Source of the DNA: Lachnospiraceae bacterium
Lineage (GTDB): Bacteria; Bacillota; Clostridia; Lachnospirales; Lachnospiraceae
Direction: 5' to 3'
Length of the DNA: 37,020 bases
NCBI GenBank assembly: GCA_024698865.1
Contig: JAILQS010000109.1
Coordinates: 1-37,020, forward strand
This document shows, piece by piece, positions 14,485 to 22,750 of this stretch (its first letter is position 1; the number at the start of each line of letters is the position of its first letter). The notes beneath the pieces are model-generated. The model was not told where the DNA came from, did not search any database, and saw only the letters and a list, made by a program, of their open reading frames with translations. Made by a program: the position numbers and the translations under genes.

Positions 14485-16725
14485 TCATTCTGTATAATTG
14501 TAACGAAATGCTACAACGGAAAGCGGCGGCAAATCAAAGCTTACGGAATAATCTCTTCCAAGACACGGAATCTGCTCGGCTGTCAGCTTATTTACCGCGC
14601 GTCCACCGCCACCAAATTTCACATCATCGGAATTCAGTATCGGCGTGTACGCACCTTTGCATGGAACACCGACACGATAGTTTTCTACCATTACCGGCGT
14701 GAAATTACATACAAACATCAACTGCTGTTTTGCCGTAGAGCCTCTTCGGATAAAGGCAACGATGCTTCTTTCATTGTCATCGCAGCTTAACCATTCAAAC
14801 CCGATGTTCTCGGTATCGTTATAATAGAACGCGTCGTATTTGGCATACAGCGCATTCAGCTGTTTTACAAAGTCCTGCATCTTCTTGTTGGCATCTTCCT
14901 CTAACAGATTCCAATCCAAAGATCTTGCCTCGCTCCACTCTCTCCACTGTGCAAACTCCTGTCCCATGAACAGTAATTTTTTGCCCGGATGACCATACAT
15001 AAATCCATAGGCAAGTCTCAGGTTTGCAAATTTATCTTCATAATAGCCCGGCATTTTATTAATCAGAGAGCCTTTCATATGTACCACTTCATCATGCGAT
15101 AACGCCTGTATGAAATTCTCGCTGTACGCGTACATCATACTGAATACCAGTTTGTTATGATTGAAGGAACGAAAATATGGATCTAATTTCATATACTCCA
15201 GAAAATCATTCATCCAACCCATATTCCATTTAAAGTGGAAACCAAGTCCTCCATCTTTTGCTGCTTTCGATACCATCGGCCACGCCGTGGATTCTTCCGC
15301 AATCAAAAGGGCAGCAGGATTTCTTTCTTCGAGAATGGAACTCATATGTTTCAAGAACTCGATTACTTCAAGGTTCTCCGTTCCGCCATCTTTATTCGGA
15401 ATCCACTGTCCGTCCTCTTTGCCGTAATCAAGATACAGCATGGATGCCACTGCATCTACACGTAGACCATCTATGTGGAATTTCTCTATCCAGTAAAGTG
15501 CATTTGCAATCAGGAAGTTTGCCACTTCTTTTTTTTCATAATTGAAAATCAATGTTCCCCAATGTGGATGCTCCCCTTTTCTCGGATCCGGGTACTCGTA
15601 AAGCGGCTGTCCGTCAAATCTCGCCAATCCATGCTCATCCTTTGGAAAATGTGCCGGTACCCAGTCTAAGATAACACCGATTTTATTTTTGTGCATGTAA
15701 TTGATAAAATACATAAAATCTTCCGGCGTACCGTATCGACTGGTCGGGGCATAATATCCGGTCACCTGGTATCCCCAGGAGCCGTCAAACGGATGCTCCA
15801 GTATCCCCATCAGCTCCACATGGGTATAGCCCATTTCCTTAACGTAGGATGCAAGTTCCTCTGCCAGCTCTCTATAATTATAAAAACCATCTTCCGTTCC
15901 GTCGTCTTTTTTCTTCCAGGAACCCGGATGCACCTCGTAGATTGCCATCGGCTGTCTCTTCCAAAGTTCCCGATTCTTCTTATCCCGGCTTAGACGATAT
16001 CTTCCGTCCGACCATTTAAATTTGTTGATATCAGCTACAACAGACGCAGTACTCGGTCTTACCTCTGCACTGTTCGCATACGGATCTGCCTTGTATAATT
16101 CTTTTTCATCTCTGGTGTGAATCAGATATTTATATGTGGCACCTTCCACAACTCCCGGAATAAACAATTCATAAATACCGGAAACCTCGAGCTGTCGCAT
16201 CGGATGAAGTCTTCCGTCCCACATGTTAAAATCTCCAACAACCGATACACTTCTTGCATTCGGCGCCCAGACCGCAAAAAGCGTTCCTTCCACACCGTCA
16301 ATTTTCATCGGGTGCGCTCCAAGCTTCTCGTAAATCTGATAGTGATTGCCTGCTGCAAATAAATGTCGGTCCAGTTCGCCAATCTGTGGTTTGAAACAAT
16401 ACGGATCTTTCATCTCTACAACATCATTTTCTCCGTATACCACACGAACATTATAATTACTATATGTGCTTCCGGTCACCCACGCGCCGAACAGTCCTTC
16501 TTCCGTTAACTTAAGCAATTCCAGGCTATTCTCCCCTTTGGCATCCGTTATGTATACCGTCCACGCACAAGGTCGATACACCAGTATCACCTGTGCACGA
16601 CCAACCCGGTGCAAGCCAAGCAACGCGTGCGGATTGTTATTCTTTTTGCAAATCAATTCGTTATACTGAATATCATTGATCCACTCCATTATTTTGTTAC
16701 GTTCTTTTTCTCTGCTATTACCCAT
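14485..16725 (-). CDS. glgB: 1,4-alpha-glucan branching enzyme (GH13)
   Basis: The 746-residue cytoplasmic enzyme has the usual GlgB layout: an N-terminal carbohydrate-binding module, a second CBM48 (FAVWAPNARSVSVVGDFNMWD near 149-170), the catalytic barrel and a C-terminal beta domain. Catalytic residues are Asp424 (GLRVDAV), Glu477 (LLIAEEST) and Asp545 (ALSHDEVVH). It makes alpha-1,6 branches in glycogen. GGGGAAG lies close before the ATG; a second in-frame ATG at residue 13 lacks a ribosome site. It follows the GH13 gene at 16807 by 81 nt in the same direction and is probably the last gene of that operon. No clear terminator is visible after it. Confidence 0.97.
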   Translation of the reverse strand: MGNSREKERNKIMEWINDIQYNELICKKNNNPHALLGLHRVGRAQVILVYRPCAWTVYITDAKGENSLELLKLTEEGLFGAWVTGSTYSNYNVRVVYGENDVVEMKDPYCFKPQIGELDRHLFAAGNHYQIYEKLGAHPMKIDGVEGTLFAVWAPNARSVSVVGDFNMWDGRLHPMRQLEVSGIYELFIPGVVEGATYKYLIHTRDEKELYKADPYANSAEVRPSTASVVADINKFKWSDGRYRLSRDKKNRELWKRQPMAIYEVHPGSWKKKDDGTEDGFYNYRELAEELASYVKEMGYTHVELMGILEHPFDGSWGYQVTGYYAPTSRYGTPEDFMYFINYMHKNKIGVILDWVPAHFPKDEHGLARFDGQPLYEYPDPRKGEHPHWGTLIFNYEKKEVANFLIANALYWIEKFHIDGLRVDAVASMLYLDYGKEDGQWIPNKDGGTENLEVIEFLKHMSSILEERNPAALLIAEESTAWPMVSKAAKDGGLGFHFKWNMGWMNDFLEYMKLDPYFRSFNHNKLVFSMMYAYSENFIQALSHDEVVHMKGSLINKMPGYYEDKFANLRLAYGFMYGHPGKKLLFMGQEFAQWREWSEARSLDWNLLEEDANKKMQDFVKQLNALYAKYDAFYYNDTENIGFEWLSCDDNERSIVAFIRRGSTAKQQLMFVCNFTPVMVENYRVGVPCKGAYTPILNSDDVKFGGGGRAVNKLTAEQIPCLGRDYSVSFDLPPLSVVAFRYNYTE

Positions 16726-16806
16726 ACTTCTTCCCCTTTTCTGTCTGCCAGTCTCTTTTGGTCTGCTTCCTGGCAGTTTATGTTCTTTTCTAATTCATAA
16801 CTTTAT

Positions 16807-18213
16807 TTAGCGCAAAATTCCTATCAACTTTCCGCTGTTTGCAGGAATCTCCATCTCCAGACAACCGTCTTTGATTTCATATGCATCCTGCGTCAGCAAA
16901 TCCGTTGCCTGATTACAACCGTGGCACTCGGTATGTTCCAGCGAAACTCTCACTGTCGCCGGCACATCGTCATTATTCAAAACTGTGATGGTAGCCTGTC
17001 TCTCTACAAATCTCCCAAACACAAACTGACGATTGGTAAGCAGCATTTCCTGATAGCGACCTTCGTTAAGTTCTATGCGCTCCTTCTTTAGCTGCCCCAG
17101 TTTCTTAATGAGTTGATAGACACGTCCGCGAAGACTGCCTTCACCTCTTGCCATCTGCTCCGGTGTTACCTCTTCGCAAATCGGACTGAGCTTTGGCAGC
17201 TCCAATCTCGGTCTTAGACTGTCATCCGAACCCGCCTGCTTCTCACCTTCCACCATAAACTCCGAACCGTAATACACAGACGGGATACCCGGCAATGTGT
17301 ACGCAAGCATATAAACCAGCGGCAAATGCTCCTTATTATTTACTTTATTATAAATCCTTGCCACGTCATGATTGTCCACAAAGGTATATAATTTTCTTCC
17401 CCTGCAAATATCTAAAAGGCGCTTTACGTTATGCGCAATTTCAAAATAATTATGGTCGTTATGACCGGAAAACAACGCTTTATGTAACTCATAGTTCGTA
17501 CAGCAATGGAGCATTTCATCATTTACCCAACGACTGTAATCCCCGTGAATGACTTCGCCCATGAGCCAAAAATCCTCTTTTTGTCCATTGCAAAAACTCC
17601 GCAGCTCCTTCATAAACATAAAATCCATAACATCCGCCGCATCCAGCCGGATGCCATCAATATCAAATTCACGAATCCAGAATGCCACAACGTCCAGTAA
17701 ATACTGCTTTACTTCCGGGTTTTGCAAATTAAGTTTGGCAAGCAAATTATATCCGCCCCAGTTTTCATAGGAAAATCCGTCGTTATATTCGTTGTTTCCG
17801 TAAAAGTTTACATTACAATACCAGTCTTTGTAGCGCGAATTTTCCCGGTTTTCTTTGATGTCCCGGAAAGCAAAAAATTCACGCCCGGTGTGATTAAACA
17901 CTCCATCCACAATTACGCGGATACCGTTTGCATGACAATACCTTACGTACTCTGCAAATTCCCCGTTCGTCCCGATTCGTCGGTCTACCTTCCGATAATC
18001 CGTTGTTTCATATCCGTGACCTACAGATTCAAACAACGGACCAATGTATATTGCGGTAAATCCGCTTTCTTTGATATGTTCGACCCAACCTTTCAGCTCC
18101 TCAAAGCCATGGGTGCCCAACTGCGCATCGTACTCACAATTTAATTTTGGAGCACCAATCAGCCCCAACGGATATATGTGATAGAATACGGCATTATCGT
18201 ACCATGTGCCCAT
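16807..18213 (-). CDS. Intracellular alpha-amylase family (GH13) enzyme
   Basis: The 468-residue protein has the GH13 conserved regions: DGVFNH (103-108), GIRLDAADVM with nucleophile Asp191, GEVIHG with acid/base Glu220, and FVDNHD with Asp283. There is no signal peptide, so it works on internal glucans. The order and GYETTDYRKVD block resemble maltodextrin- or glycogen-degrading members such as neopullulanase-like or amylase-like enzymes; the exact bond specificity cannot be read. GGAGG stands 6-8 nt before the ATG. It lies between a metallo-hydrolase gene and glgB, suggesting a role in glycogen turnover. Confidence 0.92.
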   Translation of the reverse strand: MGTWYDNAVFYHIYPLGLIGAPKLNCEYDAQLGTHGFEELKGWVEHIKESGFTAIYIGPLFESVGHGYETTDYRKVDRRIGTNGEFAEYVRYCHANGIRVIVDGVFNHTGREFFAFRDIKENRENSRYKDWYCNVNFYGNNEYNDGFSYENWGGYNLLAKLNLQNPEVKQYLLDVVAFWIREFDIDGIRLDAADVMDFMFMKELRSFCNGQKEDFWLMGEVIHGDYSRWVNDEMLHCCTNYELHKALFSGHNDHNYFEIAHNVKRLLDICRGRKLYTFVDNHDVARIYNKVNNKEHLPLVYMLAYTLPGIPSVYYGSEFMVEGEKQAGSDDSLRPRLELPKLSPICEEVTPEQMARGEGSLRGRVYQLIKKLGQLKKERIELNEGRYQEMLLTNRQFVFGRFVERQATITVLNNDDVPATVRVSLEHTECHGCNQATDLLTQDAYEIKDGCLEMEIPANSGKLIGILR

Positions 18214-18263
18214 TCCTCTTCCTCCAATGTGTTACTCATTTCTATCTTTCTTTAGGCGATCTT

Positions 18264-19004
18264 TTACTTCAACGCAAAGCTCTGTCCTTCTCTTTGAATC
18301 TCTGACACTTTGTCTTTATACGCTTTTGCGCCTTCCCGACACTTAAACTTTTGGATGATCTCGTATTTTCCCCAGAAATGCATCGGAAATGCCCATCTGC
18401 ATGCGACATTTCTCAAAAAATAATCCATACCATACCAATATGCATCCTGCAATCTTGGATCTAACGGCACAAAGGCAATGTCTATCGTTTCTTCACGCAA
18501 TTTAAGAATCTCGTTTTGGTAGTCCTTTGCCATCTGCCGATTGTATTCCTCTGTCTCGCCTTCCCAGTGCCACCAGTTCAAATCTCCCGCATGGTATATC
18601 GTGCCCTCCTCCGTCTTCACCAAAAACGCTACGCCTTCATCGGTAGAGCGCAGTGTCCGAATGTGGAAAGTACTTGCACATATACCCTCGCCCGGATTAT
18701 ATTGCTCATCCGGTTTGACGTATAGAATCTTATCCCATGCCTCCTCCGGCACACCGACCCTTTTCATATATTTTTCATTCATATGTGTATCCTTCGACAA
18801 TACAAAAGTAATCTGCGGATGCCTTCTGGCAAGGCTGAAAACAGCTTTATTAAAATGATCTGCATGCTTGTGACTGACGAACACATACAAAGGCTTCTTA
18901 TCGTTTATTTCCGGAAGCTCTCCCTGATAATAATCAAAGAGTAACTGGCATTTCTCCATTTCCACGAAAAAACCACTGTGTCCAATATACGTTACCTTAG
19001 TCAA
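18264..19004 (-). CDS. Metallo-beta-lactamase fold hydrolase
   Basis: The 246-residue protein carries the metal-binding motif HKHADH (45-50), followed later by YHAGDLNWWHW with a metal His and Asp, and a C-terminal FPMHFWG His. This set is typical of UlaG/YycJ-like or RomA-like hydrolases with two metal ions. The absence of a signal peptide indicates a cytoplasmic enzyme. The substrate is unknown. The start overlaps the end of the S1 protein gene by 8 nt, so translation is likely coupled. It precedes the GH13 gene by 50 nt. Confidence 0.9.
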   Translation of the reverse strand: MTKVTYIGHSGFFVEMEKCQLLFDYYQGELPEINDKKPLYVFVSHKHADHFNKAVFSLARRHPQITFVLSKDTHMNEKYMKRVGVPEEAWDKILYVKPDEQYNPGEGICASTFHIRTLRSTDEGVAFLVKTEEGTIYHAGDLNWWHWEGETEEYNRQMAKDYQNEILKLREETIDIAFVPLDPRLQDAYWYGMDYFLRNVACRWAFPMHFWGKYEIIQKFKCREGAKAYKDKVSEIQREGQSFALK

Positions 19005-20013
19005 ATTTTAATCCTTTCAACAAGTCACCAAGGCCTGTTGTAGCCTCTTCGCCTGATAAATACTCTTCGCTTGCTTCCTCAACATCTTCATAAACCGGCT
19101 CATTTTCCAACGGTCTCTCTTCTGCTGCCTTAATACTTAAGCTGATTTTCCCCTCTTTCACATCCAGGATTTTAACCTTAACTTCCTGTCCCTCTTTGAT
19201 TACTTCGTTTGGTGACTTGATGTGCTTATAGGCAATCTGTGAAATGTGTACCAGTCCGGTAAGACCTTCGCCTATATTGACAAATGCTCCATACGGCTGT
19301 ATTTTCTCAACAATACCTTTTGTGATAATACCTTTTTGTAATTTGGAAATCTTGCTGTTACGATCCGCCTCTGCCTGCTCTCTAGCGACTTCTTTTGCAG
19401 AAAGCACAAGCTGCTTCTTAGATTCATCCACAGTGATAATCACTGCTTCCACTGTCTTTCCACGCCATGCTTCCAGATCCTCCACATATGTAAGCGCTAA
19501 TTGCGAAGCCGGAATGAAGCCTCGAATACCTTCTACAAATGCGGTCATTCCACTCTTCACTACCTCGGTCAATTTCACCTGAAGATGTGTTCTCTCGTCC
19601 ATCATCTCCTTTAACTTGTCCCATGCCACAACGTCCGTTGCGCGTCTTGCGGAAAGAATCACATGTCCCTCTCCGTCATCCTCACTGATAACCATTGCCT
19701 TCATTACATCCTGCACGTGAATATCAGCTTTTATTGAGAACTGCGGATTATTGCTGAGTTCCTCAAGCGGAATGATTCCCTCTGCATAGCTGCCAAGATC
19801 TACGGTTGCTTCCGTGTCACCTACGCCAATTACGGTTACTGTAACAATATCTCCTTCTTTCAAACGTTTGAAGGAACGGGTGATTTCTTCCTCAAAATCC
19901 GCCATAGAAGGAATCTCCTCCTGCACCGTATCTGCTTTTGCTTCTTCTTTTGTTGTCTCAACTGCCGTCATCTCAACATCTTCTGCTTTCGTAACTTTAT
20001 TTTCTTCTGACAT
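18997..20013 (-). CDS. Three-domain S1 RNA-binding protein (RpsA-like)
   Basis: The 338-residue protein has an acidic, low-complexity N-terminus followed by three S1 (OB-fold) domains at about 50-120, 135-205 and 220-295. The third is the best match (GIVEKIQPYGAFVNIGEGLTGLVHISQI, then VKILDVKEGKISLSI). Such proteins bind mRNA and assist ribosomes in low-GC Gram-positives, where a classical S1 is missing or short. The start is the ATG at 20013, which follows GGAGG at 5 nt; the frame is open 25 codons further upstream but without a ribosome site. It heads a cluster with the metallo-hydrolase and glycogen genes. Confidence 0.9.
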   Translation of the reverse strand: MSEENKVTKAEDVEMTAVETTKEEAKADTVQEEIPSMADFEEEITRSFKRLKEGDIVTVTVIGVGDTEATVDLGSYAEGIIPLEELSNNPQFSIKADIHVQDVMKAMVISEDDGEGHVILSARRATDVVAWDKLKEMMDERTHLQVKLTEVVKSGMTAFVEGIRGFIPASQLALTYVEDLEAWRGKTVEAVIITVDESKKQLVLSAKEVAREQAEADRNSKISKLQKGIITKGIVEKIQPYGAFVNIGEGLTGLVHISQIAYKHIKSPNEVIKEGQEVKVKILDVKEGKISLSIKAAEERPLENEPVYEDVEEASEEYLSGEEATTGLGDLLKGLKFD

Positions 20014-20073
20014 ATTGCCCTCCATTCCAAGCCCTAGGCTCTCTTTCCTTTTTTTATTTTCACTTTTTAAAAA

Positions 20074-20113
20074 GTAAAAAAGCCGCAAAAATCCATTCCA
20101 TCTTTACGGCTTT
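20074..20113 (-). terminator. Terminator of the coiled-coil membrane protein gene
   Basis: On the minus strand AAAGCCG (20113-20107) pairs with CGGCTTT (20085-20079), followed by further T. The loop is long (about 21 nt). A 14-bp perfect palindrome (20062-20075) follows directly and may add to termination or bind a regulator of the S1 gene. Confidence 0.65.
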
Positions 20114-20120
20114 CTCTTAA

Positions 20121-20639
20121 CTACAATATATTATACATATGTAAAAGCAATACTCCTACCCCGCCTGCACAAAGCAGATTTACAACAATGGAAATGATAA
20201 GCGCTACCTTCATGCCGCGATTCTTCGCCTTAACATAAAGGAGAATCTCATCTAATTTCTTCACGGTTGCGTTGCGGTTCGCAGTATAATTCTTCTTGAT
20301 AGGCTCAATAATAGTAGTGTCCAGCTTGCCAATCTCTTCGGTAATCTCTTTCTGTAACACTGCCATCTCATCTACTGCCTCTTTAATATAAGTCAAATCA
20401 AGTGCGACCTGAACTGCTGCCATCTGGTCTTCTTCCGTAGCAGATAAATCTTCTATCTTGCGCTGACACGCCTCTAAACAGTCTTTATATCCACTTAATA
20501 ATTCCTTGCTTTCTTCTAATTCATTCTCAAAACTCATGATAACTCTCTGACTTCCTTCCAGTTCTTTTTTTGTATTCCCCTGACTTCTCCCTTTGTACAG
20601 AGCCTGTCGAAAACTGGATATTCCTTTCATAACTTTCAT
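20121..20639 (-). CDS. Coiled-coil protein with C-terminal membrane anchor
   Basis: I do not recognise a family. The 172-residue protein is mostly charged helix with coiled-coil character (about 30-140) and ends in one hydrophobic segment (about 146-168: VALIISIVVNLLCAGGVGVLLL) with only a few residues after it. This is the arrangement of a tail-anchored membrane protein with a cytoplasmic coiled coil. The start is ATG 20639, which has GGAGG at 8 nt; an in-frame ATG five codons upstream (20654) is too close to its possible ribosome site. It has its own promoter and terminator. Confidence 0.75.
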   Translation of the reverse strand: MKVMKGISSFRQALYKGRSQGNTKKELEGSQRVIMSFENELEESKELLSGYKDCLEACQRKIEDLSATEEDQMAAVQVALDLTYIKEAVDEMAVLQKEITEEIGKLDTTIIEPIKKNYTANRNATVKKLDEILLYVKAKNRGMKVALIISIVVNLLCAGGVGVLLLHMYNIL

Positions 20640-20686
20640 ATGAATTGCCTCCATATCCTTCTCAACAAGAATAAACGTCCGAAATA

Positions 20687-20716
20687 ATTATAACATTTAT
20701 CCCAAAGCAGTGGCAA
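20687..20716 (-). promoter_or_regulatory. Promoter of the coiled-coil protein gene
   Basis: On the minus strand TTGCCA (20716-20711), an 18-nt spacer and TATAAT (20692-20687) with an upstream TG (extended -10, TGTTATAAT) lie 48 nt before the ATG at 20639. Confidence 0.62.
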
Positions 20717-20773
20717 CCCATTTTAGAAGAAAACACCGACTATTTGGTTGTTTGTAGCGCTTTTGTAGAACAC

Positions 20774-21490
20774 TTAACCCTCTGCCAGGGTTCCATACAT
20801 TTCATTTGGCACCCTGCGATACGGCTGGTCCAAAACGACTTCGTTTAATTCTTCGATTCCTTCCTGCGTATATTTCTGAATTTCATTATTCAGCGTCAGC
20901 ATCTTCTTATCCAGATATGCTGCAATATCCGCACATTCTCTTAAGCCTTCACGAATCTCATCCGGGGCATTTCCCTCGAACTTATAATAAATCTTATGCT
21001 CAAGGCTTGCCCAGAAATCCATTGCAATCGTTCGAATCTGAATCTCGATCTTTGTGTCGATTACTTCGTTCGAAAGGAAAATCGGTATTGCAACTATCAT
21101 ATGATAACTCTTATACCCATTCGCCTTCGGGGACATTATGTAATCCTTTACTTTAAGCACCTTAACGTCATTTTGTTTGGCAATCGCATCTGCAATCTTG
21201 TAAATATCAGACGTAAACGAACAGACAATACGTATGCCTGCAATATCATTTACATATCGGACAATATTCTCCAGCGTAAGCGCCCGTCCCGAATGGCGTA
21301 ACTTCTTTGCAATACTTTCTGATGACTTGATTCTTGACGTTACGTGCTCAATCGGATTATATCTGTGCGCCTGTTGAAACTCACTGTTTAATATCTCAAT
21401 TTTGGTAGAAATCTCTTTTAAAGCGGCGTTGTAAAGAAGTAAGGTATGATTCCACTCCTCCGCCTGGTCATAAAACATTGGTAATTCCAT
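20774..21490 (-). CDS. Small alarmone synthetase, (p)ppGpp synthetase (RelQ/YjbM type)
   Basis: The 238-residue protein consists of one RelA/SpoT synthetase domain and lacks hydrolase, TGS and ACT domains, so it is a small alarmone synthetase. Conserved elements are VTSRIKSSESIAKKL (50-64) for ATP binding, DIAGIRIVC (82-90) with the catalytic Asp82, KDYIMSPKANGYKSYH (115-130) for GTP and EIQIRTIAMDFWASLEHKI (149-167) with Glu149. It makes (p)ppGpp or pGpp in the cytoplasm under stress. AAGGA precedes the ATG by about 6 nt. The C-terminal extension is helical, as in RelQ tetramers. It stands alone, between an aldo/keto reductase and the coiled-coil protein gene. Confidence 0.93.
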   Translation of the reverse strand: MELPMFYDQAEEWNHTLLLYNAALKEISTKIEILNSEFQQAHRYNPIEHVTSRIKSSESIAKKLRHSGRALTLENIVRYVNDIAGIRIVCSFTSDIYKIADAIAKQNDVKVLKVKDYIMSPKANGYKSYHMIVAIPIFLSNEVIDTKIEIQIRTIAMDFWASLEHKIYYKFEGNAPDEIREGLRECADIAAYLDKKMLTLNNEIQKYTQEGIEELNEVVLDQPYRRVPNEMYGTLAEG

Positions 21491-21633
21491 AAACTATCCT
21501 TTCTCTCTCTGCCCTGTTATTTCGCATGTATTTTCTACAATGCATTATGCTCTGTAAATACATTACCCGGATAGTTTACCATAACTTTATGAACATTTTT
21601 TGTTCGCACTATAAATACTTTATAAACTCCATA

Positions 21634-22623
21634 TTATTTTGAAATTGCATCGATAATTCCAAGTTCCTCCTGTGAAAACTGCATATTATCAAGCATCTTC
21701 ACATTTTCAGTAATCTGTCCCGCCTTGGAAGCTCCAATAATTACACTCGTAATATCCGAATCCTTAAGTACCCATGCAAGTGCCATCTGCGCAAGACTTT
21801 GTCCTCTTTCTTTTGCAAGGCGGTTAAGCCCCTGAATCTGCTCCAGTCGTTCCACCGTTAATGCATCTTTCTTAAGGAATCGTCCATCCGTTGCGATGCG
21901 GCTGTCCTCCGGAATTCCTTTCAGATACTTGTCGGTAAGCAAGCCCTGTGCCAGCGGACTAAAGCAAATCATCCCGCTCCCCAGTTCTTTCGTCGCTTTC
22001 TTCACACCGTTTTCTTCTATCGTCCGGTCAAAAATAGAATATCTTGTCTGGTGAATTACAAATGGACACTTCAAATCCTTTAAAATCTGTACCGCCTCTT
22101 TCAGTTCAGGTACCGTATATCTGGAAAGTCCGGCATATAGTGCCTTTCCGCTTTTTACAGCGCTGTCCAGCGCCAGCATCGTCTCTTCCAACGGTGTCTC
22201 CGGATCCATTCTGTGATGATAAAAAATATCCACGTAATCAAGCTTCATTCTCTTAAGACTCTGATCCAGACTGGAAAGCAGATATTTGCGGCTTCCCCAG
22301 TCTCCATAAGGACCATCCCACATCGTATATCCCGCTTTCGTTGCAACAAGAATCTCATCACGGTACGCCTTTAGCTCGCCATTGATAATCTTTCCAAAGT
22401 TCGTTTCTGCACTTCCCGGTTCCGGCCCATAATTGTTGGCAAGGTCAAACATTGTGATTCCGCAATCGAAAGCGGTACAGCACATGTCTACCATATTCTC
22501 CATGGACGCATTCGTTCCAAAGTTGTGCCAGAGTCCAAGCGATAACGCAGGCAGCTTTAACCCGCTGTTTCCGCTCCTGTTATATTTCATCGTTTCATAT
22601 CGTTTCGTATTTGCGCTATACAT
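21634..22623 (-). CDS. Aldo/keto reductase (YghZ/Gpr-like, AKR14-type)
   Basis: The 329-residue NADPH-dependent reductase shows the catalytic tetrad Asp60 and Tyr65 (FDLANNYGPEPG), Lys96 (ATKAGY) and His136 or 137 (DIFYHHRMD). The NNYGPEPGSAE and SGKALYAGLSRYT blocks are those of the YghZ (L-glyceraldehyde 3-phosphate reductase) group, which detoxifies small aldehydes such as methylglyoxal. The cofactor-binding IIGASKAGQITEN block is near the C-terminus. The start is ATG 22623, with AAGGAG at 8 nt; a GTG three codons earlier (22632) overlaps that site. It has its own promoter. Confidence 0.93.
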   Translation of the reverse strand: MYSANTKRYETMKYNRSGNSGLKLPALSLGLWHNFGTNASMENMVDMCCTAFDCGITMFDLANNYGPEPGSAETNFGKIINGELKAYRDEILVATKAGYTMWDGPYGDWGSRKYLLSSLDQSLKRMKLDYVDIFYHHRMDPETPLEETMLALDSAVKSGKALYAGLSRYTVPELKEAVQILKDLKCPFVIHQTRYSIFDRTIEENGVKKATKELGSGMICFSPLAQGLLTDKYLKGIPEDSRIATDGRFLKKDALTVERLEQIQGLNRLAKERGQSLAQMALAWVLKDSDITSVIIGASKAGQITENVKMLDNMQFSQEELGIIDAISK

Positions 22624-22711
22624 TATATCCACTCCTTATTTTCAAATATTTTATTTCCACCAACACCATGCAAATAGCATATGGCGTGGAAAGCAATCCC
22701 CATCGGATATC

Positions 22712-22740
22712 ATTATAGCACTTACCAAGAGGCATTTCTA
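22712..22740 (-). promoter_or_regulatory. Promoter of the aldo/keto reductase gene
   Basis: On the minus strand TGC-TATAAT (extended -10, TATAAT at 22717-22712) is preceded at 17 nt by TAGAAA (22740-22735). The 5' leader of about 80 nt contains an imperfect hairpin (CGCCATATGC with GCATGGTG). Confidence 0.6.
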
Positions 22741-22750
22741 TACAGGCCTG

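Noticed and set aside
19424-19624. Minus-strand frame inside the S1 protein gene
   Set aside because: Second frame of a well-supported gene, with no ribosome site.
21580-21625. Hairpin GAACA-TTTTT-TGTTC after the aldo/keto reductase gene as terminator
   Set aside because: Only 5 bp of AT-rich stem and no T-run on the relevant strand.
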